Counted from the stretch's first letter, positions 1 through 6,524 are shown. The stretch: 7,343 bases of DNA from Nitrospinota bacterium (GCA_003696125.1 RFHZ01000543.1:1-7343); one strand, 5' to 3'. The notes: a model not told the origin generated them from the letters alone. Numbers and translations are program-made.

Positions 1-810
1 CGGATCGAGGTCACCCTTCCCTCCCCCCTGACCACTCCCCCTTCTCCCCTGCTGGTGGGGGAACCGATCCCCCTCGACATTCTCTACGAAGACCCCTACC
101 TGCTGGTGATCAACAAACCGGCCGGCCTGGTGGTTCATCCGGCGCCGGGTAATCCCTCGGGAACCCTGGTCAATGCCTTGCTCTTCCATTGCCATCGTCT
201 CTCTACTGCCGGCGATCTGCAGCGTCCAGGCATTGTGCACCGACTGGATAAAGACACCTCCGGCCTGCTGGTGGTGGCCAAAGACGATCTGAGCCACAGG
301 CGACTCGCCTACCAGCTAAAGCAACGCCAGATCAAGAGGGAATATCTGGCCCTGGTACACGGATGGATCAGAGAAGAGGAAGGGGTGATCGACGCTCCCA
401 TCGGGCGTCATCCTCGCCAGCGGAAAAAGATGGCGGTTGTTCCCGGGTCGGGACGTCCTGCCCTCACCTCGTTTCGGGTAAAAGAGCGGTTTACCCACTT
501 TACCCTCCTGCAGGTCCGGCTGCAAACGGGGCGTACCCACCAGATCCGGGTACACATGGCCTATATCCACCATCCGGTGGTGGGAGACCCGGTATATGGA
601 GGGAGGGGCAGCAGAGAGACAAGGGGAGAGGTCCGGGCAGCACTGGCCAGGCTACAGAGACAGGCCCTCCATGCCTGGAGGCTGGGATTTTGGCATCCCC
701 AGAGCAAGGAGTATCTGGAATTTACCGCTCCTCTTCCCGCAGATATTGCCCAGGTCCTGCAGGTACTGCGCCAGCAGGAGAAGGAGGAGGCTCCTTGCCT
801 TCCACCGTAA
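1..810 (+). CDS. RluD-type 23S rRNA pseudouridine synthase, 5' truncated
   Basis: This enzyme family isomerises specific uridines to pseudouridine in large-subunit rRNA, in the cytoplasm. The reading frame is open from base 1, so the start lies outside the window. The usual N-terminal S4 RNA-binding domain is missing from view, and the first 18 codons match the proline-rich linker after it. The GTG at 55 is therefore not the likely start. The visible 269 residues hold the family signatures: LLVINKPAGLVVHPAPGN, the catalytic motif HRLDKDTSG with its aspartate at codon 247-249, and QTGRTHQIRVHM near the C-terminus. The TAA stop is at 808-810. The next gene starts 68 bp downstream with no visible terminator between, so co-transcription is possible. 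The family is certain. RluD as opposed to another RluA-family paralogue (RluC, RluA) is inferred from the linker and motif wording. Confidence 0.95.
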   Translation, partial: RIEVTLPSPLTTPPSPLLVGEPIPLDILYEDPYLLVINKPAGLVVHPAPGNPSGTLVNALLFHCHRLSTAGDLQRPGIVHRLDKDTSGLLVVAKDDLSHRRLAYQLKQRQIKREYLALVHGWIREEEGVIDAPIGRHPRQRKKMAVVPGSGRPALTSFRVKERFTHFTLLQVRLQTGRTHQIRVHMAYIHHPVVGDPVYGGRGSRETRGEVRAALARLQRQALHAWRLGFWHPQSKEYLEFTAPLPADIAQVLQVLRQQEKEEAPCLPP

Positions 811-864
811 AACAGGTCAAATCGCCGCACACAGGGGTGAAAGTCACTGGACACGAAGAAGAGA

Positions 865-875
865 GGAGGGAGGAG
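865..875 (+). promoter_or_regulatory. Shine-Dalgarno sequences fixing the acyl-CoA ligase start
   Basis: A purine-rich run contains GGAGG at 865-869 (9 nt before the ATG at 879) and AGGAG at 871-875 (3 nt before it). The GGAGG spacing is ideal for 879 and too long for the next in-frame ATG at 894. This supports the 545-residue product over the much longer open frame that reaches back into the pseudouridine synthase gene. Confidence 0.75.
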
Positions 876-878
876 AGG

Positions 879-2516
879 ATGCAGGGCTTGATCATGGATT
901 ACCCTTTAACCATTCAGCATCTTTTGGAGCGGACGCACAGGCTGTACGGGAAGAAGGAGATCGTCAGTTGGCTCCCGAACGGCTTTCATCGCTACACCTA
1001 TGCGGATTTTTACCGGCGGGTACAGCGGCTGGCCAACGTGCTGCAGCGCCTGGGAGTCAGGAAGGGGGATCGGGTGGGAACCTTTGCCTGGAACCATTAC
1101 CGGCACCTGGAACTCTACTTTGCCATCACCTGTACCGGTGCGGTTCTCCATACGGTCAACATCCGACTCTTCCCGGAGCAGATCGCCTATATCCTCAACC
1201 ACGCCGAAGACACTGTCCTCTTCTTTGATGAGAGTCTCGCCTCCATCCTGGAAGGGATTCAGGGTGAATTGAAAACCGTCCAGCACTTTGTGGCCATGGG
1301 GGAGGGAACCACACCTCCAGAGACCAGCCTGCGGCCTGTCCACAGCTATGAAGCCCTCCTGGCCGAAGCCAGTCCCGAGTACCGGTGGCCACGGCTTGAT
1401 GAGTATGATGCGGCCGGGATCTGTTACACCTCAGGCACCACCGGTCATCCCAAAGGGGTGGTATATAGTCATAGAGCCATCTTCCTCCACTCCCTGGCCC
1501 TCACCGGGGTCGACTGCATCGGGGTGTCGGAACGGGAGACGATCATGCCGGTGGTCCCCATGTTCCACGTCAATGCCTGGGGCTTGCCCTTCAGTGCCGC
1601 CATGGTCGGGAGCAAGCAGGTCTTTCCGGGTCCGCATATGAAGCCGGAAGAGCTCGCCTATCTGATTCAAAACGAGCGGGTCACCCTGGCCGCAGGTGTG
1701 CCGACCCTCTGGATCGGTATCCAGCAGGTGCTGGAAAAGGGAGGGTACGACGTCTCTAGCCTGCATACCATCCTCTCCGGAGGATCTGCGGTCCCGCGTA
1801 GCCTGCTGGAGACCTTTGAACGCCGCTGGGGTATCCAGATCATCCATGCCTGGGGGATGACCGAGATGACCCCGGTGGGAACGGTTTCTCGTCTCAAGAG
1901 CTATATGCACACCTGGACGGAAGAGGAGCGTTTTGCGGTCCGGGCCAAGCAAGGGTTCATGGTCCCGGGAGTGGAGCTGACAGCGATCGATGAGACGGGG
2001 AAAGAGGTTCCCTGGGATGGGAAGACCCCTGGAGAGCTTCTGGTGCGGGGTCCCTGGATTGCCCGAGCCTATTATAAGGACCCGGATAGCGAGGAGAAGT
2101 TTGCCGGTGGCTGGCTTCATACCGGTGATGTGGTGACCATCGACTCAGAAGGGTATATCCAGATCGTGGATCGGGTCAAAGACCTGGTCAAGAGCGGGGG
2201 GGAGTGGATCTCCAGTGTCGATCTGGAGACCGCGATCATGGCGCATCCCAAGGTGTTGGAGGCAGCGGTCATCGCCATTCCCCATCCGAAATGGCAGGAA
2301 CGCCCCCTGGCCTGTGTGGTCCCCAAACCAGAGTACAGGGGGGAGTTGAGCAAAGAGGAGATCCTGGCCTTTCTGCAGGATAAGTTTGCCCGCTGGTGGC
2401 TTCCTGACGATGTGGTCTTCATCGCAGAGATCCCGAAGACGAGTGTGGGGAAATTCGATAAAAAGGTGCTACGCCAGCAGTTTGCCAACTATACTCTTCC
2501 CGGGCAGGAGGGCTGA
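879..2516 (+). CDS. Medium/long-chain fatty acyl-CoA ligase (AlkK-like)
   Basis: This 545-residue AMP-forming ligase activates a carboxylic acid to its CoA thioester via an acyl-adenylate. All ANL-superfamily motifs are present: the phosphate loop YTSGTTGHPKG (about residues 183-193), the VPMFHVNAWG motif (227-235), HAWGMTE (323-329), the ATP-ribose aspartate in HTGD (414-417), the hinge region DRVKDLVKSGGEWIS (431-445) and the catalytic lysine in SVGKFDKK (K525). Length and wording (AWNHYRHLE, INHAED-like NHAED, MFHVNAWG, KSGGEWIS) match the Pseudomonas AlkK group, which favours medium-chain acids. Substrate range cannot be read from sequence alone. The frame is open back to 363, but that upstream part overlaps the preceding gene out of frame; the start at 879 has the ribosome binding site. 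The crotonase gene follows after 97 bp, suggesting a shared acyl-CoA pathway. Confidence 0.93.
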   Translation: MQGLIMDYPLTIQHLLERTHRLYGKKEIVSWLPNGFHRYTYADFYRRVQRLANVLQRLGVRKGDRVGTFAWNHYRHLELYFAITCTGAVLHTVNIRLFPEQIAYILNHAEDTVLFFDESLASILEGIQGELKTVQHFVAMGEGTTPPETSLRPVHSYEALLAEASPEYRWPRLDEYDAAGICYTSGTTGHPKGVVYSHRAIFLHSLALTGVDCIGVSERETIMPVVPMFHVNAWGLPFSAAMVGSKQVFPGPHMKPEELAYLIQNERVTLAAGVPTLWIGIQQVLEKGGYDVSSLHTILSGGSAVPRSLLETFERRWGIQIIHAWGMTEMTPVGTVSRLKSYMHTWTEEERFAVRAKQGFMVPGVELTAIDETGKEVPWDGKTPGELLVRGPWIARAYYKDPDSEEKFAGGWLHTGDVVTIDSEGYIQIVDRVKDLVKSGGEWISSVDLETAIMAHPKVLEAAVIAIPHPKWQERPLACVVPKPEYRGELSKEEILAFLQDKFARWWLPDDVVFIAEIPKTSVGKFDKKVLRQQFANYTLPGQEG

Positions 2517-2594
2517 CAGAGGAACACTTGCCTACCATAAACCATGTCTCTACGCGCTTGACGACATCGTTAGCAACCAGTGACCTATCGAAGC

Positions 2595-2602
2595 AAAGGA
2601 GG
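2595..2602 (+). promoter_or_regulatory. Consensus Shine-Dalgarno of the crotonase gene
   Basis: AAAGGAGG is a full match to the anti-Shine-Dalgarno core and lies 11 nt before the ATG at 2614. It fixes that ATG as the start rather than the later in-frame ATGs of codons 6 and 8. Confidence 0.8.
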
Positions 2603-2613
2603 CGGATAAGACA

Positions 2614-3405
2614 ATGGGTACAGATAAGATGCTCATGGAAAAAGAGGGACCGCTGGGATGGATCATTTTTAACCAGCCAGAGAAGCGCAATGCGGTAAGC
2701 CAGGAGATGTGGAAGATGATTCCGGGCATGGTGCAGGAGCTGGCAGAGGATGATACCATCCGGGTGGTTATCCTGCGGGGAGCCGGGGACAAGGCGTTTG
2801 TGGCTGGTGCAGACATCTCCCAGTTTAAGGACCGCCGGCGCAACATGGAGGACGAACTCGAGTATCGACGTATCGCCGATCAGGGACAGCAGAGCCTCCT
2901 GTCGCTGCAGAAACCGCTGATTGCCATGATTCGTGGCTTCTGTGTCGGGGGAGGAGTAGGGATCGCCACGAGTTGTGATATTCGGATCGCCTCAGATGAT
3001 GCCAGGTTCGGGATTCCGGCTGCGCGACTCGGGTTGGGGTACCATTACCGGGGAGTGGAAAAGCTGTTACCCCTGATCGGCCCCTCCAATATCCTGGACA
3101 TCTTCTTCTCCGCCCGTACCGATTTCAGCGCCGAAGAAGCCTTACGCATGGGCCTGGTCAACTATGTGGTGCCGGCAGCAGAACTGGAGTCGTTCACCCG
3201 CCAGTATGCGTTACGCATCGCCGGGAACGCCCCGCTCACCCTCCGTTCCATCAAAGCCACGGTGCGGGAACTCCTGCTCCCACCCGATCGGCGTGATCTG
3301 GCCAAACTGGATAAGATGCTTGCCGAGTGTTTCAACAGCGAGGACTACCAGGAAGGGGTACGGGCCTTCAGTGAAAAACGGCGGCCGGTTTTCAAAGGCC
3401 GCTAG
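2614..3405 (+). CDS. Enoyl-CoA hydratase/isomerase (crotonase) superfamily protein with non-canonical active site
   Basis: This 263-residue protein has the normal length of a crotonase, a cytoplasmic fold that binds acyl-CoA and stabilises a thioester enolate. The first oxyanion-hole loop AFVAGADISQF lies at 61-71 and the second, GFCVGGGVGIATSCDIRIA, at 108-126. Aligned by eye to rat mitochondrial hydratase, the two catalytic glutamates are replaced: the Glu144 position (GGGCE) is G116 and the Glu164 position (QPE) is A136 in the stretch FGIPAARLGLGY. It is therefore unlikely to be a classical hydratase. Isomerase, hydrolase or other crotonase chemistry is possible, and PAARLGLGY-type members are common and mostly uncharacterised. 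The gene follows the acyl-CoA ligase on the same strand, which supports a role in acyl-CoA turnover. Its 3' end overlaps a hairpin that probably serves the convergent gene. Confidence 0.92.
   Translation: MGTDKMLMEKEGPLGWIIFNQPEKRNAVSQEMWKMIPGMVQELAEDDTIRVVILRGAGDKAFVAGADISQFKDRRRNMEDELEYRRIADQGQQSLLSLQKPLIAMIRGFCVGGGVGIATSCDIRIASDDARFGIPAARLGLGYHYRGVEKLLPLIGPSNILDIFFSARTDFSAEEALRMGLVNYVVPAAELESFTRQYALRIAGNAPLTLRSIKATVRELLLPPDRRDLAKLDKMLAECFNSEDYQEGVRAFSEKRRPVFKGR
3374..3402 (-). terminator. Possible intrinsic terminator of the TPP-enzyme gene
   Basis: Read on the - strand, GCGGCC (3402-3397) pairs with GGCCGC (3386-3381) around a 10-nt loop. Two bases later comes a run of five T (complement of 3378-3374). 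A GC-only stem followed by a T tract is the form of a rho-independent terminator. It lies inside the last codons of the convergent crotonase gene, about 45-75 bp past the TPP-gene stop. The stem is short and the T tract modest, so confidence is moderate. Confidence 0.45.
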
Positions 3406-3411
3406 CACAAG

Positions 3412-3436
3412 GGGGAGACGCCTGTAGCGTCTCCCC
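3412..3436. terminator. Strong hairpin between convergent genes, likely bidirectional terminator
   Basis: GGGGAGACGC (3412-3421) and GCGTCTCCCC (3427-3436) form a perfect 10-bp stem with a 5-nt loop CTGTA. It sits in the 42-bp gap between two convergent stop codons (crotonase TAG at 3403-3405, TPP-enzyme stop at 3447-3449). Neither side has a proper T tract (TCCTGCCCCC on the + side, TTGTGC on the - side), so it may act weakly, need Rho, or chiefly protect mRNA 3' ends. Confidence 0.65.
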
Positions 3437-3446
3437 TCCTGCCCCC

Positions 3447-5084
3447 TTACTTAAAGACCGAGTAGGTGATCTCTTTGGCCGTAATGAACTCGAGGAGGGC
3501 AGGGATACCTTCCTGGGTCTTCTGGATGCCCCGCTTGATGGCCGGAATGATCTCTGAGGGCTGGGTAATCCGCTCTCCATACCCGCCAAAGGCCTTGGCC
3601 ATATCCGCATAGTTCCCGGAGATGTCCGTGCTGCGGTACTTCTCCGTTGCCACCTGCATGATCGGGATTTCGATGGCCATGGAGAAGTTGTTCAGCAGGA
3701 TGGTCAGGATGGGGATCCGCTCGCGCACCGCGGTCTCAAAGTCCATGCCGGTAAAACCGATCGCTGCATCTCCCATCACGTTGATACACAGCTTCTCCGG
3801 TTCAGCCAGTTTGGCCCCCATGATCAATCCCAGGCCGTAGCCGAGCTGAGTCGATTTTCCCCAGCCGATATAGGAGAGGGGAGTGACCGTTTCCCAGAAG
3901 GGGGAGAGTTGATCGCGGGGACTCCCGGCATCATGGGTGATGATCGTGTTGCTCCGGTCAACGGTATGCATCAGATCCCAGAGCACCCGGTACGGCGAGA
4001 GGGGAACCTCGTCTGAGGTCAGCTTCGGCATCCACTTGTTCAACCACTCGGTCTTGATCTTCTTGATCTCGGCTGCCACCTGCTGGGCCTGTTCCTGGCG
4101 TGGAGAACCGAGCCGGTCTTTGACTTCGGCGATCAGCGCCTGCAGGGTAAGTTGCGCATCACCGATCAACGCGTAATCGGCACGGATGTCCTTGTTCAGA
4201 TCGGCCGGATCCAGGGTCGCGTGGATAAAGACCTTACCACGCGGCATGGCAATACCGTAGTTGGTCGTGGAAAAGCTGCAGCCGATCCCGAAAATGACAT
4301 CGGCGTTCTGGAGAAAGTGGTGCACCGCCTGGGGAATGGAACGTCCCCCTGAACCGAGGGAGAGGGGATGATTTTCGGGGAAAGCGCTCTTTCCCTGCAG
4401 ACTGGTGGTAACCGGTATGGCCAGCAGTTCGGCCAGTTCTCGGAGTTCTGACCAGGCCTGGGCATAATGTATCCCCTGGCCGGCGTAGAGGACCGGACGT
4501 TTGGCCTCGATCAGCACGCGGGCAACTTCGCTCACCGCCTGGGGATCGGGAGCGGTACGGGTACGCATGGGTGGGACATAGTCTAACGGTTCAGGAACCT
4601 CTTCGGTAAAGACATCGCGAGGCGTCTCTACCAGGACCGGCCGCGGCCGGCCGTTACGCACCTGGGTAAAGGCCCGGCGCATGACATCAGGGATGGTGGA
4701 GGCCAGTGTCACCTGCTCGATCCACTTGGTGACATGGCGGTAGTTGAGAAAGGAGTTGAAGTTGGGGGGGATATTGGTGAGATGGCGAGGGAATCCTGCT
4801 GGCAAGACCACGATGGGAACCGAATCGGCGTATGCCTGGGCCACCCCACCAAAGGCATTTTCAGAGCCCGGACCGTGCTGCATGGCAAACACCCCGACCC
4901 GCCGTCCCGAAGAGAGGCGACTGTACCCGTCGGCCATGTGCAAGCCGGTGCGCTCCTGCCGGACGATAATGGTACGGATATCCGCTTCTGCTGCTGCTTC
5001 GATGATCGGGTTGACCGGATAGCCGACAAGAAACTCCACCCCTTCTCGTTTCAAGATTTCCGCAATGGCGGCAGCACCTTTCAT
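3447..5084 (-). CDS. TPP-dependent enzyme of the acetolactate synthase / oxalyl-CoA decarboxylase superfamily
   Basis: This 545-residue protein has the three-domain layout of the family. The N-terminal pyrimidine-binding domain (about 1-170) carries the TPP-activating glutamate E44 in VRQERTGLHMADGYSR and the motif HGPGSENAFGG. A central domain (about 185-325) includes RPVLYAGQGIHY. The C-terminal diphosphate-binding domain (about 360-545) has the metal/TPP motif beginning GDAAIGF at 438 and ending LLNNFSMA at 463-470. The usual GDG reads GDA here. The ATG at 5082-5084 has AGGAGGAG 8 nt upstream (5093-5100). Family members include acetolactate synthase, glyoxylate carboligase, benzoylformate decarboxylase, oxalyl-CoA decarboxylase and 2-hydroxyacyl-CoA lyase; I cannot assign one. 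No acetolactate synthase small subunit or isoleucine/valine gene is adjacent, which argues against branched-chain amino acid synthesis. Acyl-CoA genes nearby make a CoA-linked substrate conceivable, but they lie convergently in another transcript. Confidence 0.9.
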   Translation of the reverse strand: MKGAAAIAEILKREGVEFLVGYPVNPIIEAAAEADIRTIIVRQERTGLHMADGYSRLSSGRRVGVFAMQHGPGSENAFGGVAQAYADSVPIVVLPAGFPRHLTNIPPNFNSFLNYRHVTKWIEQVTLASTIPDVMRRAFTQVRNGRPRPVLVETPRDVFTEEVPEPLDYVPPMRTRTAPDPQAVSEVARVLIEAKRPVLYAGQGIHYAQAWSELRELAELLAIPVTTSLQGKSAFPENHPLSLGSGGRSIPQAVHHFLQNADVIFGIGCSFSTTNYGIAMPRGKVFIHATLDPADLNKDIRADYALIGDAQLTLQALIAEVKDRLGSPRQEQAQQVAAEIKKIKTEWLNKWMPKLTSDEVPLSPYRVLWDLMHTVDRSNTIITHDAGSPRDQLSPFWETVTPLSYIGWGKSTQLGYGLGLIMGAKLAEPEKLCINVMGDAAIGFTGMDFETAVRERIPILTILLNNFSMAIEIPIMQVATEKYRSTDISGNYADMAKAFGGYGERITQPSEIIPAIKRGIQKTQEGIPALLEFITAKEITYSVFK

Positions 5085-5108
5085 TCTTCTTTCTCCTCCT
5101 TCTACGTT

Positions 5109-5145
5109 TTACCCAAGTTACCCGCTAACCAGGAAAACCAGTTTT
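5109..5145. repeat. Small repeats in the TPP-enzyme 5' untranslated region, possible operator
   Basis: Two direct copies of TTACCC lie at 5109-5114 and 5118-5123. An inverted repeat GTTA-N5-TAAC spans 5117-5129, and AAAAC-CA-GTTTT spans 5134-5145. The last one ends about 7 bp downstream of the -10 box of the - strand promoter, at the predicted transcription start, where a repressor could act. The repeats are short and could be chance. Confidence 0.25.
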
Positions 5146-5151
5146 GCTGCT

Positions 5152-5180
5152 ATTGTATCCCCTCGCCGGTCAGGTGTCAA
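5152..5180 (-). promoter_or_regulatory. Consensus sigma70-type promoter for the TPP-enzyme gene
   Basis: On the - strand a perfect -35 box TTGACA (5180-5175) is followed by exactly 17 bp and the -10 box TACAAT (5157-5152), five of six matches to TATAAT. Transcription should start near 5145, giving a leader of about 60 nt before the ATG at 5084. The near-consensus form predicts strong basal transcription unless repressed. Confidence 0.8.
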
Positions 5181-5202
5181 CCGAAGAAAGAGGCGTTCCC
5201 AT

Positions 5203-5231
5203 TTGACATGCGCGTCCTGCTCCGGTAGAGT
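5203..5231 (+). promoter_or_regulatory. Sigma70-type promoter for the HAD hydrolase gene
   Basis: On the + strand a perfect TTGACA (5203-5208) is followed by 17 bp and TAGAGT (5226-5231), four of six matches to TATAAT. It lies 47 bp before the ATG at 5279. Its -35 box is only 22 bp from the -35 box of the divergent promoter, so the two RNA polymerase sites stand back to back and could share control. Confidence 0.65.
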
Positions 5232-5278
5232 AAGGGAGGAGAAGCGATATCCATCGGTCTGGCTGGAGGAGGAACGTT

Positions 5279-5974
5279 ATGGAAAAGTTTGCCGGTGTGC
5301 AGGCGCTTACCTTTGATCTCTTCGGTACCGTGCTCGATCTGGGGGGCAGTCTGACCCCTTTCATCGGGAAGTTCCTGGAAAGGAAAGGTGTCACCCTGTC
5401 TGCCCAGCGTTTCTGGGAGCAGTGGCGAGCCCGGCAGCGCATCGAGCAGTACCAGGACACGATCCTCATGCTGGGACACAGCGGGTACCTGGAGACCGCC
5501 CGTCGCGCCCTGCTCTATACCCTCCGCCTGAACAACATCCCGGCTTCTGCTGAGGAGGCTGATGAGGTCATGCAGGCCTGGCAGGAGCTATCCCCTTTTC
5601 CAGAAGTGCTACCGGCTCTGGAACGGCTGAAAACGCGCTACCGGCTCGTTGCTCTCTCCAACGGTGATCCGCATTTCCTGGAGTATCTGGTCCGGCACCG
5701 TATCCGCTGGGACTTTGACGCCGTGATCTCGGTCCAGGTGGTGGGAGCCTTCAAACCCCATCCCGGTGTCTATCGACGTGCCGCAGGCCTCCTGGGTCTC
5801 GAGGTAGGGGCATGCCTCATGGTCTCTGCCAATTCCTTTGATGTGATGGGGGCACGTGCCTGTGGCTTCCGTGGAGCCTTTGTCAACCGCTACGGCCTTC
5901 CCTATGAGGAGACCCCTTATCAGCCTGATGTGACGGTCAAAGATTTCACCGAACTGGCCGGGGCACTGCTATGA
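5279..5974 (+). CDS. HAD-superfamily hydrolase, type II haloacid dehalogenase-like
   Basis: This 231-residue soluble hydrolase matches the length of (S)-2-haloacid dehalogenases, which displace halide from 2-haloalkanoic acids through an aspartyl ester. The nucleophile is D13 in FDLFGTVLD (motif I). Motif II is ALSNGD (S127, N128), the motif lysine is K159 in AFKPHPGVY, and motif III is VSANSFDVMGARACGF with S183, N185 and D188. Compared from memory with L-2-haloacid dehalogenase of Pseudomonas sp. YL, the halide/carboxylate-binding arginine (Arg41 there) corresponds to R50 in the WRARQ stretch. The full set is therefore present. Related HAD proteins may act on phosphorylated substrates instead, so dehalogenation is likely but unproven. 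GGAGGAGG at 5265-5272 lies 6 nt before the ATG. The gene diverges from the TPP-enzyme gene and has its own promoter. Confidence 0.9.
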   Translation: MEKFAGVQALTFDLFGTVLDLGGSLTPFIGKFLERKGVTLSAQRFWEQWRARQRIEQYQDTILMLGHSGYLETARRALLYTLRLNNIPASAEEADEVMQAWQELSPFPEVLPALERLKTRYRLVALSNGDPHFLEYLVRHRIRWDFDAVISVQVVGAFKPHPGVYRRAAGLLGLEVGACLMVSANSFDVMGARACGFRGAFVNRYGLPYEETPYQPDVTVKDFTELAGALL

Positions 5975-5997
5975 GCTCTCCGTAAAACTCCCCTTCT

Positions 5998-6023
5998 CCC
6001 CCACCGCTGATTATAGCGAGGGG
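5998..6023. terminator. Weak hairpin between HAD and lipoprotein genes
   Basis: The pairing is CCCC (within 5998-6002) with GGGG (6020-6023), then a small internal loop, then CGCT (6005-6008) with AGCG (6015-6018) around the loop GATTAT. It lies in the 55-bp gap between convergent genes where a terminator is expected. The internal mismatch and the lack of a T tract make this uncertain. Confidence 0.25.
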
Positions 6024-6029
6024 ACGGCT

Positions 6030-6524
6030 TCAGTACGCCGTATCAATGACGATATCGACGTTAGTATCGCCTACCGTGGCCGGATTTCCCGGAAACTCTC
6101 CTCCGAGATCGCCTGGTTTGGGAGGACCGACGGTACCGGTCGGATCGATGCGGGCGGTCACGTACACCTCACCGTTAAACGAGCTTTCACTCCCTACCAG
6201 GGTAATATCGTCTTCCGTTAAGGAATATTTGTATGGGAAGGAAGGATTAAAGATCCGTTTGGCAATCAAAGGAGGAGTTTTGAGGGATTTGCGCTTGCGC
6301 ACTTCAATGAACAGCAGTGGTTTAGCTGGGAGCTTATCTTTGAGCGCTGGGGCAACGGTAATGGTACCGCTGAGGGTTCCTGGCTGCGCTGGAGTTTTAC
6401 TCTCCGCCTTTGACGCTTTAGGAGCCACCTTCTGCTCTTTGCTCTTGCCACAGGCTGTCATCAAGGTAAAGAGCATAACCAAGCCTGTTATCCATATCCA
6501 GATACAAGATCTCTGCATGTGCAT
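6030..6524 (-). CDS. Small lipoprotein with CcmI C-terminal-like domain
   Basis: The 164-residue product has a lipoprotein signal: an N-terminal hydrophobic stretch (about 8-24) ending LMTAC, with the lipidated cysteine at C25 and glycine at +2. A charged, Lys/Ala/Pro-rich linker (about 27-50) leads to a compact domain (about 50-164). Its wording (GTITVAPALKDKLP, LLFIEVR, PPLIAKRI, VTARIDPTG, PKPGDLGG) resembles the C-terminal periplasmic domain of the cytochrome c biogenesis factor CcmI/CycH, without that protein's membrane helices or TPR repeats. The similarity is recalled, not computed. It probably sits on the periplasmic face of a membrane. The start is ATG 6522-6524 or the in-frame ATG 6516-6518; a GAGGGAG stretch lies just upstream. 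It begins 26 bp after the ABC permease stop, so it is probably in the same transcript. Function unknown. Confidence 0.8.
   Translation of the reverse strand: MHMQRSCIWIWITGLVMLFTLMTACGKSKEQKVAPKASKAESKTPAQPGTLSGTITVAPALKDKLPAKPLLFIEVRKRKSLKTPPLIAKRIFNPSFPYKYSLTEDDITLVGSESSFNGEVYVTARIDPTGTVGPPKPGDLGGEFPGNPATVGDTNVDIVIDTAY

Noticed and set aside
55-57. GTG as the start of the pseudouridine synthase
   Set aside because: The frame continues open to base 1 with a linker typical of RluD proteins, and starting at 55 would delete the S4 domain.
363-878. Upstream extension of the acyl-CoA ligase frame to a 717-residue protein
   Set aside because: The extra 172 residues overlap the pseudouridine synthase gene out of frame, have no family similarity and look like low-complexity shadow coding. 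The ATG at 879 has a good ribosome binding site and gives the family's usual length.
2558-2590. Promoter before the crotonase gene with TTGACG as -35 box
   Set aside because: At 16-18 bp spacing the only -10 candidates (such as TGACCT) match poorly; the box alone is not enough evidence.
4734-5228. A 164-residue open frame on the + strand opposite the TPP-enzyme gene
   Set aside because: It is the antisense shadow of a clearly conserved gene and crosses the divergent promoter region; no recognisable domain.
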